Shown here piece after piece: positions 6,565-15,345 of a stretch of 64,000 nucleotides of DNA; positions within the stretch are counted from its first letter, which is position 1, and every line of letters begins with the position of its first letter. The DNA comes from Bacillota bacterium (GTDB taxonomy: Bacteria; Bacillota; Clostridia; Oscillospirales; Ruminococcaceae). The stretch lies in assembly GCA_023396225.1 (NCBI GenBank), contig JAEWWT010000014.1, forward strand, positions 62,001-126,000, written 5' to 3'. The notes below the pieces were generated by a model, which saw only the letters and a program-made list of their open reading frames with translations, was not told the origin of the DNA and ran no database searches. Both the position numbers and the translations under genes were made by a program.

Positions 6565-8241
6565 TTAGTCCGGTATATAAGCAAATCGTGGTTTAATATT
6601 TCCATGATCATCAACATCTTCAAGGAACATCTTTAATGGTCTTACCCACACAATTGGTTTATTATAAATAGCCATATATACAACCTGTTCTTCTAATGTT
6701 TCGTGATCTTTTGCTACATTCAGAACTACATAGTCTCCACCCTTAAAATGTTTGTAATGTCCGCCTAGTATTATTTTTCTACCTTCCGGAATTCCAGCAG
6801 ACGGCATATTAACATTATTTAAAGAAACATTCTCAATCAAATCAGTTTTCTCCTCTGTTTTTTCAGACACAGAATTTACGGTTATATCATTTGTCTTTAA
6901 ATCATCACATACAAGTATTACCGAACAATTTTGAGAAACTGTTATAGATACTCGTCCGTTTATAGTGTCATAATGCTTTCCTGTTAATCTGTCAGCTAAT
7001 CGTCTATATTTGGTATCAAAGTTAAAAGTATAATCACCATAACTGATATTAAGCCCAATATAAATTATTTCACCATTATATTCACGTTTAAATAAGAAGG
7101 TCTGATTTTTTAGTTCTACATTCTCAAAAGAACCTATCTGAACAGGAAGGCTGCTTTGTCTAATAGCGCCTAAAGCAGAAATATGTTTTAAAAGTTTTTC
7201 ATCTCTGCTTGGAATGTCATACAATTCAAGGCAAGGACGAATCTGAGCATCAGCATTTGCTCCTTGACCTTTCTGCCCCGTTACTCCAAACTCACTGCCA
7301 TAATAAATTGAAGGTACTCCTTTCATCATATACAATAAAGTATAGCAACAGTATATGTAATCCTTATTTTTAAGAATTGATGCTATTCTTGATACGTCAT
7401 GATTATCTACAAAATTGTAAAGATACAAATTGCCATATTGACTATTCTGATACTCAATAGAATGTGCAATTTCAAAGTAATTCCTGTCATTATGAGAACT
7501 GTATATGCCCTTATAGCACTGATAATTTGTTACACTGTCAAACATTTCGCCATTAGCCCACTTGCCATAATTTCCGTGAATAATTTCACCCATAAGCCAA
7601 AAATCAGGTTTAAGTAATTTGGTAAATGTATGTACTTGTTTTATAAACTCATCAGCAAGACAATCTGCTGCGTCAAATCTTATTCCATCTATGTCCCAGA
7701 CTTTAATCCACATTTTAATTGCAGAAAACAAGTATTCTATTACCTCTGGGTTATTAAGATTAAGCTTAACAAGATTATAGCATCCATTCCAGCCTTCATA
7801 AGAGAAACAGTCATTATAAGGAGATCTGCCATTAAAATTCAAACCAGAAATCCATCCACAGTATTTAGAATTCTTACCATTTTCAATTATATCCTTAAAA
7901 GCAAAATGATCCCTGCCGATATGATTGAAAACACCATCTAGAACAATTCTGAAACCATTTTCATGCAAGACTGAACATACTTTAGTAAAATCATCATTAG
8001 TTCCTAATCTTTTATCAATGGTCATATAATCCGTTGTATCATAACCATGTTCAACAGATTCAAATACAGGTCCCAAATAAATAGTATTAACATTTATATA
8101 TTTGAGATGGGTCATCCATTCAAGTATTTTTTCGATTCGATTTATACTTTTTTCAGGAGCATCACTATTAAATTGTTCACAGCCACAAAACCCTAAAGGG
8201 TAAATTTGATAAACTACAGCCTTTTCAATCCAATGACTCAT
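6565..8241 (-). CDS. GH13 alpha-amylase-family glycosidase with C-terminal DUF1653 domain
   Basis: The 558-residue protein begins MSHWIEKAVVYQIYPLGFCG, typical of GH13 neopullulanase/maltodextrin hydrolases. The catalytic triad is visible: nucleophile D190 in GIRFDAAD, acid/base E219 in LMGEII, and D282 in FVDNHDVSR. There is no signal peptide, so it acts inside the cell, probably on imported malto-oligosaccharides (inference). After a beta-rich domain and a polar linker (about residues 450-485) the last 70 residues match DUF1653 (GGHYKHFKGGDYVVL, VVYMAIYN, VWVRPLKMFLE), normally a stand-alone small protein. It has its own promoter with an overlapping palindrome and no adjacent sugar transporter. 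The exact substrate is unknown. Confidence 0.88.
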   Translation of the reverse strand: MSHWIEKAVVYQIYPLGFCGCEQFNSDAPEKSINRIEKILEWMTHLKYINVNTIYLGPVFESVEHGYDTTDYMTIDKRLGTNDDFTKVCSVLHENGFRIVLDGVFNHIGRDHFAFKDIIENGKNSKYCGWISGLNFNGRSPYNDCFSYEGWNGCYNLVKLNLNNPEVIEYLFSAIKMWIKVWDIDGIRFDAADCLADEFIKQVHTFTKLLKPDFWLMGEIIHGNYGKWANGEMFDSVTNYQCYKGIYSSHNDRNYFEIAHSIEYQNSQYGNLYLYNFVDNHDVSRIASILKNKDYIYCCYTLLYMMKGVPSIYYGSEFGVTGQKGQGANADAQIRPCLELYDIPSRDEKLLKHISALGAIRQSSLPVQIGSFENVELKNQTFLFKREYNGEIIYIGLNISYGDYTFNFDTKYRRLADRLTGKHYDTINGRVSITVSQNCSVILVCDDLKTNDITVNSVSEKTEEKTDLIENVSLNNVNMPSAGIPEGRKIILGGHYKHFKGGDYVVLNVAKDHETLEEQVVYMAIYNKPIVWVRPLKMFLEDVDDHGNIKPRFAYIPD

Positions 8242-8258
8242 TCTTTACTCCCCCTTTA

Positions 8259-8302
8259 TATTATGTTAATTACATAATAGCATATAAAAATAGTATTTAC
8301 AA
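8259..8302 (-). promoter_or_regulatory. Sigma-A promoter and candidate operator of the GH13 gene
   Basis: TTGTAA (8302-8297), a 17-nt spacer and TATTAT (8279-8274) form the promoter. A perfect dyad with 8-bp arms TATTATGT and ACATAATA around a 5-bp centre covers 8259-8279, that is the -10 box and predicted start point, a good position for a repressor. The binding protein is unknown. Confidence 0.65.
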
Positions 8303-8310
8303 CACAAATA

Positions 8311-8341
8311 AAAGTGCCTTAATAAAAATTTAAGACACTTT
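8311..8341 (-). terminator. Terminator of the his operon
   Basis: Minus-strand RNA forms AAAGUGUCUUAA/UUAAGGCACUUU (12 bp with one U-G pair) followed by a T-rich tail, eight bases after hisE. The wobble supports use on the minus strand. Confidence 0.7.
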
Positions 8342-8348
8342 AAAAAAT

Positions 8349-8672
8349 TTATGAGTTTTTATCAGTTGCGTGGAATGTTTTAAGATTGCCAATTTTTTTA
8401 CCTCGCTCGTCAAGAACTTCTTCAACTTCTGCAAAATCAAGTCCTTGTTCTGCACATAAAACCATTATATGATACATGAGGTCAGCAATTTCATTTTTAA
8501 GCTCATCGTTATCATGATTCTTTGCAGCAATTATCATTTCTGAGCATTCTTCACCGCACTTCTTGCAGATTTTGTCAACACCTTTTGAAAATAAATAGCA
8601 GGTATATGAACCCTCTTCAAATTTTTCTTTTCTTGACATAACAACTTTATATAAATCCTGTAGTACACTCAT
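8349..8672 (-). CDS. hisE: Phosphoribosyl-ATP pyrophosphohydrolase
   Basis: HisE hydrolyses PR-ATP to PR-AMP and diphosphate, the second step of histidine synthesis. The 107-residue all-alpha MazG-like protein shows the metal-binding pattern KKCGEECSEMIIAAKN and NEIADLMYH. It is separate from hisI rather than fused as in many bacteria. The start has AAGGAG at 9-nt spacing. Last gene of the operon, 11 bases after hisI. Confidence 0.95.
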   Translation of the reverse strand: MSVLQDLYKVVMSRKEKFEEGSYTCYLFSKGVDKICKKCGEECSEMIIAAKNHDNDELKNEIADLMYHIMVLCAEQGLDFAEVEEVLDERGKKIGNLKTFHATDKNS

Positions 8673-8683
8673 TAATATTCTCC

Positions 8684-9001
8684 TTACATAATTTTATTAA
8701 AAAAGCATGAGTATGAACCGGTGTGACAAGCATTACCTGTTTGTTCAACCTTAATAAGAAGGGTATCATTATCACAATCCCCATAAATTTCAATGACTTT
8801 TTGCAAGTGTCCTGAAGTTGCACCCTTGTTCCAAAGTTCATTTCTTGAACGGCTCCAAAACCATGTATAGCCGGTTCTAAGAGTCTTTTGCATACTTTCT
8901 TTGTTCATATAAGCAAGCATTAATATCTCATTATTTTTTACATCCTGAACAACAGCAGGTATTAAATCAGATTTAACAAAATATTTATCCAGATCCATCA
9001 T
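8684..9001 (-). CDS. hisI: Phosphoribosyl-AMP cyclohydrolase
   Basis: HisI opens the adenine ring of PR-AMP, the third step of histidine synthesis. The 105-residue protein contains LMLAYMNKESMQKTL, the WSRSRNELWNKG segment, and metal ligands in DCDNDTLL and the cysteine pair CHTGSYSC near the C-terminus. Its ATG overlaps the hisF stop (ATGA); a second ATG follows directly and could also be used. Confidence 0.95.
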   Translation of the reverse strand: MMDLDKYFVKSDLIPAVVQDVKNNEILMLAYMNKESMQKTLRTGYTWFWSRSRNELWNKGATSGHLQKVIEIYGDCDNDTLLIKVEQTGNACHTGSYSCFFNKIM

Positions 9002-9768
9002 ATAATTTCCTTTACTCTTACTGGTATGTTATTTTTCTTCAATTCTTCCTTAACTTGATTTACAGTCAACTCTTTATAATGAAAAAGTGATGCCGCAAGT
9101 GCAGCTGAAGCATTTGTCTGCTTAAAAACATGTGTAAAGTGTTCAAGCTTTCCACATCCTCCACTTGCAATCACAGGTATCTTTACAACATTGCACACTG
9201 AGTTAAGCATATCAATGTCAAAACCACCCTTAACACCATCTGTATCCATTGATGTAAGCAATATTTCCCCGGCACCAAGCTCTTCAGCTTTCTTTGCCCA
9301 TTCGATAGCATCAAGACCAGTATCTATTCTTCCACCGTTAATTACAACAGTATAATGACCATCCTCACATTTTTTTGCATCTATAGCAACAACTACACAT
9401 TGACAACCAAATATATCAGATGCTTCCTTAATAAGCTGTGGATTTTTAACTGCAGAAGAATTAATTGAAACCTTATCAGCACCAGCCCTTAATGTATCTT
9501 TGAAGTCATCTATAGTTCTTATTCCACCACCAACAGTAAGCGGGACAAATACTTCCTTAGCAGTACTTCTTACAACATCAAGCATTGTTCCTCTACCTTC
9601 ATGTGAAGCTGTAATATCAAGGAATACAATTTCATCAGCACCCTGACGATCATATTCTTTTGAACATTCAACGGGATCGCCAACTTCTTTAATGCCTATA
9701 AAGTTAATTCCCTTTACAACTCTTCCTTCCCTTACATCAAGGCAAGGTATTATTCTTTTCGCTAACAT
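8998..9768 (-). CDS. hisF: Imidazole glycerol phosphate synthase, cyclase subunit
   Basis: HisF uses ammonia from HisH to turn PRFAR into imidazole glycerol phosphate and AICAR. The 256-residue TIM barrel shows the catalytic first strand AKRIIPCLDVREGRVVKG, the phosphate-binding TVGGGIR, and the second half-barrel IDTGLDAIEWAKK with SMDTDG. It follows hisH by 18 bases; the hisA gene that usually stands between them is absent. SD AAAGG precedes the ATG. Confidence 0.96.
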   Translation of the reverse strand: MLAKRIIPCLDVREGRVVKGINFIGIKEVGDPVECSKEYDRQGADEIVFLDITASHEGRGTMLDVVRSTAKEVFVPLTVGGGIRTIDDFKDTLRAGADKVSINSSAVKNPQLIKEASDIFGCQCVVVAIDAKKCEDGHYTVVINGGRIDTGLDAIEWAKKAEELGAGEILLTSMDTDGVKGGFDIDMLNSVCNVVKIPVIASGGCGKLEHFTHVFKQTNASAALAASLFHYKELTVNQVKEELKKNNIPVRVKEII

Positions 9769-9786
9769 ACTATCAAGCCTTTCTGT

Positions 9787-10389
9787 TTATTTTATCAAGG
9801 AAGCAAAATTTTTCAATATTTTTATTCCTACATCACTGCTTTTTTCAGGATGAAACTGAGCTCCATAGACCGTTCCCTTATTTACAAGTGCTGTAATCTT
9901 TCCTGAGTAATCACAATATGCAGATATATCTTTATTATTACATTTTGCTGCATATGAATGTACAAAATATACATACTCATCATCAGATAATCCATTCATT
10001 AGTGTACAGTCATTTAGCTTTACAAGCTTATTCCATCCCATATGCGGAACAGACATTCCCGGGGCAATAATTTTTTCTACTGTACCAGCTATAAGTCCAA
10101 GTCCAGGAGTTTCTTCAAACTCATATCCGTTATCAAACAGAAGCTGCATACCAAGACAAATACCAAGAAAAGGTTTCCTTATTGCTTCACTTTTTATTAC
10201 ATCTACAAGCCCAAAGTCTGACAACCTTTTCATTGCAGCTGGAAATGCTCCAACGCCTGGCAAAATAATAGCATCTGAATTTTGTATTTCTTTAATATCA
10301 TTAGTCAGCTTATTCTTAAGTCCAAGAAAATCAAGTGCATTTTTTACACTAAAAATATTTCCAGCATCATAATCAATTATTGCTATCAT
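9787..10389 (-). CDS. hisH: Imidazole glycerol phosphate synthase, glutaminase subunit
   Basis: HisH hydrolyses glutamine and passes ammonia to HisF. The 200-residue class I amidotransferase has the nucleophile cysteine in PFLGICLGMQLLF, the oxyanion region LPGVGAFP, and the catalytic His/Glu in QFHPEKSS. Its ATG shares one base with the hisB stop (TAATG), which indicates coupled translation. Confidence 0.96.
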   Translation of the reverse strand: MIAIIDYDAGNIFSVKNALDFLGLKNKLTNDIKEIQNSDAIILPGVGAFPAAMKRLSDFGLVDVIKSEAIRKPFLGICLGMQLLFDNGYEFEETPGLGLIAGTVEKIIAPGMSVPHMGWNKLVKLNDCTLMNGLSDDEYVYFVHSYAAKCNNKDISAYCDYSGKITALVNKGTVYGAQFHPEKSSDVGIKILKNFASLIK

Positions 10390-10967
10390 TACAAAACACC
10401 CTTCGTTGATAAAATGCTATCTCCCTTTATTTCTTTAGCATCTTTCAAAGCATGAGCTACAGCCTTGAAAATTGCCTCAATTGCATGGTGATCATTTTTT
10501 CCGTATTCTTTTTTAATATGTAATGTAATTCCTGCATTATATGCAAAAGCTCTAAAAAATTCTTCTGTTAGGCAAGTATCAAATTTACCAACTTTATCAT
10601 CAGAAAAGTTTGCATCAAACACAAGAAATGGACGGTTACTGATATCAAGACATGCAAATCCAAGGCTTTCATCCATTGGAATGAATGCTGTACCATATCT
10701 TGTAATGCCTTTCATTTCACCAATTGCTTTCTTAAAAACTTGTCCAAGAACTATTCCTGTATCCTCAACTGTATGGTGACAATCTACATTCAAGTCTCCT
10801 GACACCTGAAGATTCATATCTATTCCACTATGCACCGCAAGGGCTGTCAGCATATGATCAAAAAAGCCTACACCAGTATAAATGCTATTCTGTCCAACTC
10901 CATCGAGGTTGAGAGAACATATAATGTTAGTTTCTTTTGTTTCTCTTTTTACTTCCGCAAATCTCAT
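10389..10967 (-). CDS. hisB: Imidazoleglycerol-phosphate dehydratase
   Basis: HisB dehydrates imidazole glycerol phosphate, a late step of histidine synthesis. The 192-residue protein is the monofunctional form without a phosphatase domain. Manganese-binding motifs GFFDHMLTALAVHSG, DCHHTVEDTGI and KNDHHAIEA are visible. I start at ATG 10967 (MRFAEVKRETKET), which has AAAGGA at 9-nt spacing and matches the family N-terminus; ATGs at 10985 and 10976 are poorer. Confidence 0.95.
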   Translation of the reverse strand: MRFAEVKRETKETNIICSLNLDGVGQNSIYTGVGFFDHMLTALAVHSGIDMNLQVSGDLNVDCHHTVEDTGIVLGQVFKKAIGEMKGITRYGTAFIPMDESLGFACLDISNRPFLVFDANFSDDKVGKFDTCLTEEFFRAFAYNAGITLHIKKEYGKNDHHAIEAIFKAVAHALKDAKEIKGDSILSTKGVL

Positions 10968-10988
10968 ACTCTTCATTCCTTTCATATA

Positions 10989-12050
10989 TCAGGAAATATT
11001 TTTTAAGATCTCTTTAAGCGCTATTACCAATTCTGTATTTTCATACTCACTGCCTGTATTAATTCTTAAATATCCATCAAAGCATCTGACTGCTATAGAT
11101 TTATTAAGTAATTCTGTGTAAATGTAATTAGCTTTACATGTTTTAATAAATTCAAAATTAGTTACAGAATCGTATACTTTCTCTATGCATGGATAAATAA
11201 CAGCCAACTGTTTCATTTCTTTAAGTAAATTATCTTTATTAGCTATTATCTGCTCTGTATTAGACTTAAAAAGCTCTTTTTCTGACAAAACAGTACAGCC
11301 AATTGCCTGTGAAACTGAATCTGTGTTATATGGTGATTTTACAGTTCTTAACATAGAAGTTATTTTTTTGCCTGCAACTGCAAATCCTAGACGAACAGAT
11401 GCAAGTCCAATAGCCTTGGAACAAGTCTTGAGAATAATCAGATTATCATAATTGTCAGTCATTTCAATGATACTCTGATTCCAGAAATCCATATATGCTT
11501 CATCAAGAATTACAAGGCATGAAACACTTTGTATCAATCTGATTATATCATTTTTATTTATACCTAAAGATGTTGGATTGCAAGGGTTTGAGAATATAAG
11601 AGCCTTTATATTGTTATTATTGCAATAATTTATTATTTCATCAACACTAATTTCAAGGTCATCATTCTTATTTAAAACATGAACATCAAGCTCATATAGC
11701 TTCCCATAAAATGCATACATTGAAAAATCAGGAGCAAGTGTCAGAACAGGATCTCCCTTTTCAAGAAAACAACTTGATATTACACTAATAAGTTCATCAG
11801 AACCATTGCCAGCAGTAACGTTATCCACAGATATATTATAAAGTTTTGCAAAAGATTCAGATACTTTTTTAGCTATAGGATCAGGATATCTGTTAAAACA
11901 AATATCTTTTATTGAAGAACATATCTTATCGTTCAGCTTATCATTTACATTTATATACGATTCATTAGCATCAAGTCTGATTTTGTAGTTTCCCTCAATT
12001 GGGTCATATGCCTGAATAGTCTGAAGCTTATCTGCAAGATTATATGACAT
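10989..12050 (-). CDS. hisC: Histidinol-phosphate aminotransferase
   Basis: HisC transfers an amino group from glutamate to imidazole acetol phosphate. The 353-residue fold-type I PLP enzyme shows the substrate region IRLDANES, ANDs-type FSNPCNPTSLG, the DEAYMDF aspartate, the PLP lysine in TCSKAIGLASVRLGF, and the late arginine in YLRINTGS. It lies 27 bases after hisD with SD AAGGAG. Its operon position argues for HisC rather than another aminotransferase. Confidence 0.94.
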   Translation of the reverse strand: MSYNLADKLQTIQAYDPIEGNYKIRLDANESYINVNDKLNDKICSSIKDICFNRYPDPIAKKVSESFAKLYNISVDNVTAGNGSDELISVISSCFLEKGDPVLTLAPDFSMYAFYGKLYELDVHVLNKNDDLEISVDEIINYCNNNNIKALIFSNPCNPTSLGINKNDIIRLIQSVSCLVILDEAYMDFWNQSIIEMTDNYDNLIILKTCSKAIGLASVRLGFAVAGKKITSMLRTVKSPYNTDSVSQAIGCTVLSEKELFKSNTEQIIANKDNLLKEMKQLAVIYPCIEKVYDSVTNFEFIKTCKANYIYTELLNKSIAVRCFDGYLRINTGSEYENTELVIALKEILKNIS

Positions 12051-12077
12051 AGTTAATTGCTCCTTAAATGTAATATA

Positions 12078-13364
12078 TTATTCAAATCTTACCTTTACAG
12101 CATTTGCATGAGCAGTAAGTCCTTCCTTTTCTGCTATACATACAATATCATCTTTAGCATCAAGCAATGCTTGTTCTGTATAATAAATAAAACTCGATCT
12201 CTTAGTAAAGCTGTTTACCGATAAAGGTGAGAAAAATCTTGCTGTTCCGCTTGTAGGAAGAACATGATTAGGTCCTGCAAAATAATCACCGAGAGGTTCA
12301 GTTGCATACTGTCCGAGGAAAATTGAACCGGCATTCTCAAGTTTGCCAAGCTGTTCCATAGGATTTGCTACCTGAACTTCAAGGTGTTCCGGAGCAAGTT
12401 CATTTGCAAGTTCAATTGCACAATCAATACAACCTGTAACTATAACTGCCCCAAAATCAGTAAGTGATTTCTCGATTATTTCTTTCCTTGAAAGCTTCAC
12501 CATCTGACGTTCAAGTTCTTTTATGGTTTCATCAGCAATCTTTTCACTTGTAGTAATAAGGATAGATGATGCCAGAACATCATGTTCTGCCTGTGACATA
12601 AGATCAGCTGCAAGATATTTCGGATTAGCTGTTTCATCAGCTATTATAAGTATTTCGCTAGGTCCCGCAATCATATCTATATCAACCTGACCGTAAAGAA
12701 GCTTTTTAGCTGTTGCAACATATATGTTGCCAGGTCCAACTATTTTATCTACCTTTGGAATTGATTCTGTACCATAAGCTAGAGCAGCAATTGCCTGAGC
12801 TCCACCTGCAAGGAATACTCTGTCTACACCGCATACAGAAGCGGCAACAAGAATATCTTTGTTTGGCTTTCCATCCTTTTGTGGAGGTGTAACCATTATG
12901 ATTTCCTTAACACCAGCTATTTTTGCAGGAATAGCATTCATCAGTACAGAAGAAGGATATGCTGCTGTACCGCCAGGAACATAAAGGCCAACACGGTTAA
13001 GGCCACGAACTTTTTGTCCAAGCATTACCCCATTTGATTTAGCATTAATAAAGCCTTGCTCTTTCTGTCTATGGTGAAAATCAGCAATGTTTTCCATAGC
13101 ATCAAGAAGAGCATTAATGAAATCTTCATCTGCTTCTTCAAGAGCGTCGTGAATTTCATCCAAAGGAACCTCATAAAATTCAGGAAGCTTTCCATCAAAC
13201 TTAAGTGTATATTCATTAACAGCTTTGTCGCCGTTTTCCTTAACATTTTCAATAATATCAGAAACAATTGCTGAAACCTTCTTGTTTGTGTCACCGTTAC
13301 GCTTTTCAACTTCTTTTAAAAAGGCAACTTCACTTGTACCATCTGCAATAATTTTTCTTATCAT
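12078..13364 (-). CDS. hisD: Histidinol dehydrogenase
   Basis: HisD oxidises histidinol to histidine in two NAD-dependent steps and carries a zinc ion. The 428-residue protein shows VGLYVPGGTAAYPSSVLMN, DMIAGPSEILIIADE, SQAEHD, and NHVLPTSGTARF near the active site. Start ATG 13364 sits 10 nt after AAAGG; the in-frame TTG at 13373 is too near the SD. It lies 35 bases after hisG. Confidence 0.96.
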   Translation of the reverse strand: MIRKIIADGTSEVAFLKEVEKRNGDTNKKVSAIVSDIIENVKENGDKAVNEYTLKFDGKLPEFYEVPLDEIHDALEEADEDFINALLDAMENIADFHHRQKEQGFINAKSNGVMLGQKVRGLNRVGLYVPGGTAAYPSSVLMNAIPAKIAGVKEIIMVTPPQKDGKPNKDILVAASVCGVDRVFLAGGAQAIAALAYGTESIPKVDKIVGPGNIYVATAKKLLYGQVDIDMIAGPSEILIIADETANPKYLAADLMSQAEHDVLASSILITTSEKIADETIKELERQMVKLSRKEIIEKSLTDFGAVIVTGCIDCAIELANELAPEHLEVQVANPMEQLGKLENAGSIFLGQYATEPLGDYFAGPNHVLPTSGTARFFSPLSVNSFTKRSSFIYYTEQALLDAKDDIVCIAEKEGLTAHANAVKVRFE

Positions 13365-13399
13365 TAAAATCAAACCTTTCAGTAGGATGTATATATTAT

Positions 13400-14035
13400 T
13401 TATATATTTGCTTCAATTTGCTGTATCAGATTTTCTATTTCATACTGTCTAAGCTTTAAGCTGACAGTATTAATAATCATTCTTGCAGAAATCTGCGCAA
13501 CAGCTTCAAATACTTCAAGCCCATTTTCCTTAAGAGTAGTACCGGTTTCAACTATATCAACTATACCATCAGATAATTCGAGGAGTGGAGCAAGTTCTAC
13601 GCTTCCTTCAATCTTAACTATATCAACATCCATGCCTTTTTTTTCAAAGAAATTTCTTGAAACATTAGGATATTTTGTTGCAATAGTCTTTACACCATAT
13701 CCCTCATAGAAATTATCGCCCTTTTTACCTGCGAGAGCAAATTTGCATTTTCCAAATTTCAAATCTACAAGTTCAAAAAACTTTCCGCCCATTTCCATTA
13801 TTGTATCTTTTCCGACAACACCCATATCACATACACCATGTTCAACATATGTAATAACATCCGCAGCCTTAGCAAGTACTACTTCAATATTGTCCCCGAC
13901 AGGAAGTATGAGTTTTCTTCCTTTTTCATGAACAGCAGTACAGTCATAACCAATCTTTTCAAGAAGCGCAACTGTATCCTTTTCAAGTCTCCCCTTAGTA
14001 AGAGCTATTCTTAATGGTCTGACATCATTACTCAT
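13400..14035 (-). CDS. hisG: ATP phosphoribosyltransferase, short catalytic subunit
   Basis: HisG starts histidine synthesis by joining ATP and PRPP. At 211 residues it is the short form that lacks the C-terminal regulatory ACT-like domain and needs HisZ. Visible motifs are LRIALTKGRLEKD and the PRPP-binding segment DGIVDIVETGTTLKENGLE. The ATG overlaps the hisZ stop (ATGA), consistent with production of the HisG-HisZ complex in fixed ratio. Confidence 0.96.
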   Translation of the reverse strand: MSNDVRPLRIALTKGRLEKDTVALLEKIGYDCTAVHEKGRKLILPVGDNIEVVLAKAADVITYVEHGVCDMGVVGKDTIMEMGGKFFELVDLKFGKCKFALAGKKGDNFYEGYGVKTIATKYPNVSRNFFEKKGMDVDIVKIEGSVELAPLLELSDGIVDIVETGTTLKENGLEVFEAVAQISARMIINTVSLKLRQYEIENLIQQIEANI

Positions 14036-15240
14036 GTATTAGAACCTCCTGAAATCATTTCTTCAATTTTGTCTGAAACAATAATAACTTTTGGTATACC
14101 CTTCTGCTTTGCATAAGATAAAGTTTCCTCTATTGTTTCAAATAAAGAGTTTTCAGCAATACTTCCACCGTCAGTAAGCTTTTTAAGATACATAAGTGCC
14201 TTGACTTCATATCCGCTCTTTCCAAATACTATTGCATCAGCTTTACTGTCAGTTTGTTTCTGGAAAGCTTTTATAATCTTTGTTACTGCATCAATATTGA
14301 CAGCAAAACCTGTTGCAGGAACATCATATCCAAATTCCTTTATAAGATTATTATATCTGCCTCCTGAAAGAACAGAAGTGCCGTAGCCTTGCATATATCC
14401 TTTAATAACTACACCTGTATAATAATCAAGTTTATTTACTATACCAAGATCTACCGTAATCTTTCCGTTATAACCAAGTTCTTTTATACAGTCAAAAATA
14501 TCTTTAAGATTATTAAGGATGGTCGTTATCTTATCATTTTTAACAAGTTCCAAAGCCTTTACAAATACTTCTTCGCCACCGAAAAGTCTAGGAAGCTGTT
14601 TTAACGCATATGTAACATCGTTGTTTCCGATACTGTCAAGTAAATCATTTAAAGCAGGGTAATTCTTTGTTTCAATAAGTTCACGAATACTTTCCTTTGT
14701 ATCTTCATCAATGCCAAGCATGTTGACAAGCTCTTTAAAGAACGCAATATCACCGATTTCAAGTCCGAAATTACCGTCAGAACATGATGAGAGGACTTCA
14801 ATTGCTGTTGCAATAACTTCAAGGTCAGCTCTCTTTGAATCAGATCCTATAAGTTCAATTCCTGTCTGCAAGATTTCATTGCTTCTGCCCCTCATAACAG
14901 GCTTGTTTCTGTAAACATTTTGGCTGTAGAACAATCTGAGAGGAAGTTTATGTTCTTTAAGTCTTGTAGCAACCAATCGGGCAATCGGCATTGTTGAATC
15001 AGGTCTGACAACTATAATTCTTCCCTTATTATCAACAGTTTTATATAATGTTTCCTGTGGGAAATAAGCAGAGTTTAAATTAAAAATGTCAAAAAACTCA
15101 ATTCCAGGTGTAACCACTTCACTGTATCCTTTTGATTTAAATATATTCTGAATTTCAACTTCAACTCTTCTTCTTATCTGACAATCTTTAAGAAGCAAGT
15201 CGCTGGTACCTTCAGGAGTTATCAAGTCATATTTTTTCAT
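14032..15240 (-). CDS. hisZ: ATP phosphoribosyltransferase regulatory subunit
   Basis: HisZ is a catalytically dead histidyl-tRNA synthetase paralogue that activates short HisG and mediates histidine feedback. The 402 residues show class II synthetase motifs (TPEGTSDLLL, FPQETLYKTVD, VVRPDSTMPIARLVATR, LSGGRYNNLIKEFG). Real HisRS would be longer and carry an anticodon-binding domain. Start ATG 15240 has GGAGG at 7 nt; the ATG at 15252 includes that SD. First gene of the his operon. Confidence 0.93.
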   Translation of the reverse strand: MKKYDLITPEGTSDLLLKDCQIRRRVEVEIQNIFKSKGYSEVVTPGIEFFDIFNLNSAYFPQETLYKTVDNKGRIIVVRPDSTMPIARLVATRLKEHKLPLRLFYSQNVYRNKPVMRGRSNEILQTGIELIGSDSKRADLEVIATAIEVLSSCSDGNFGLEIGDIAFFKELVNMLGIDEDTKESIRELIETKNYPALNDLLDSIGNNDVTYALKQLPRLFGGEEVFVKALELVKNDKITTILNNLKDIFDCIKELGYNGKITVDLGIVNKLDYYTGVVIKGYMQGYGTSVLSGGRYNNLIKEFGYDVPATGFAVNIDAVTKIIKAFQKQTDSKADAIVFGKSGYEVKALMYLKKLTDGGSIAENSLFETIEETLSYAKQKGIPKVIIVSDKIEEMISGGSNT

Positions 15241-15306
15241 AAATTCCTCCATGTAATCTTAAGTTCACTTTAGCGTGATAACACAACAGCTAAATATCTT
15301 AGTAAT

Positions 15307-15335
15307 ATAATAACATACTGCTGTTAAAAAGTCAA
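15307..15335 (-). promoter_or_regulatory. Sigma-A promoter of the his operon
   Basis: TTGACT (15335-15330), a 17-nt spacer and TATTAT (15312-15307) start ten bases after the polC stop. There is no terminator between polC and this promoter, so some his transcription may also come from read-through. The leader of about 60 nt is too short for a T-box. Confidence 0.75.
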
Positions 15336-15345
15336 TACAGGTTTC

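Noticed and set aside
8998..9768. Reading hisF as hisA or as a bifunctional enzyme
   Set aside because: The AKRIIPCLDV first strand and the second-half motifs are those of HisF; nothing suggests HisA activity.
14389..14604. Plus-strand frame inside hisZ
   Set aside because: Antisense shadow of a conserved gene without SD; the same applies to the many other antisense frames in his, polC, lon and V-ATPase genes.
14032..15240. hisS (histidyl-tRNA synthetase)
   Set aside because: About 400 residues, lacks the HisRS anticodon domain and histidine-binding motif; position before short hisG indicates HisZ.
15241..15300. T-box or riboswitch in front of hisZ
   Set aside because: The leader is about 60 nt from the predicted start site, too short for a T-box, and no specifier or T-box sequence is present.
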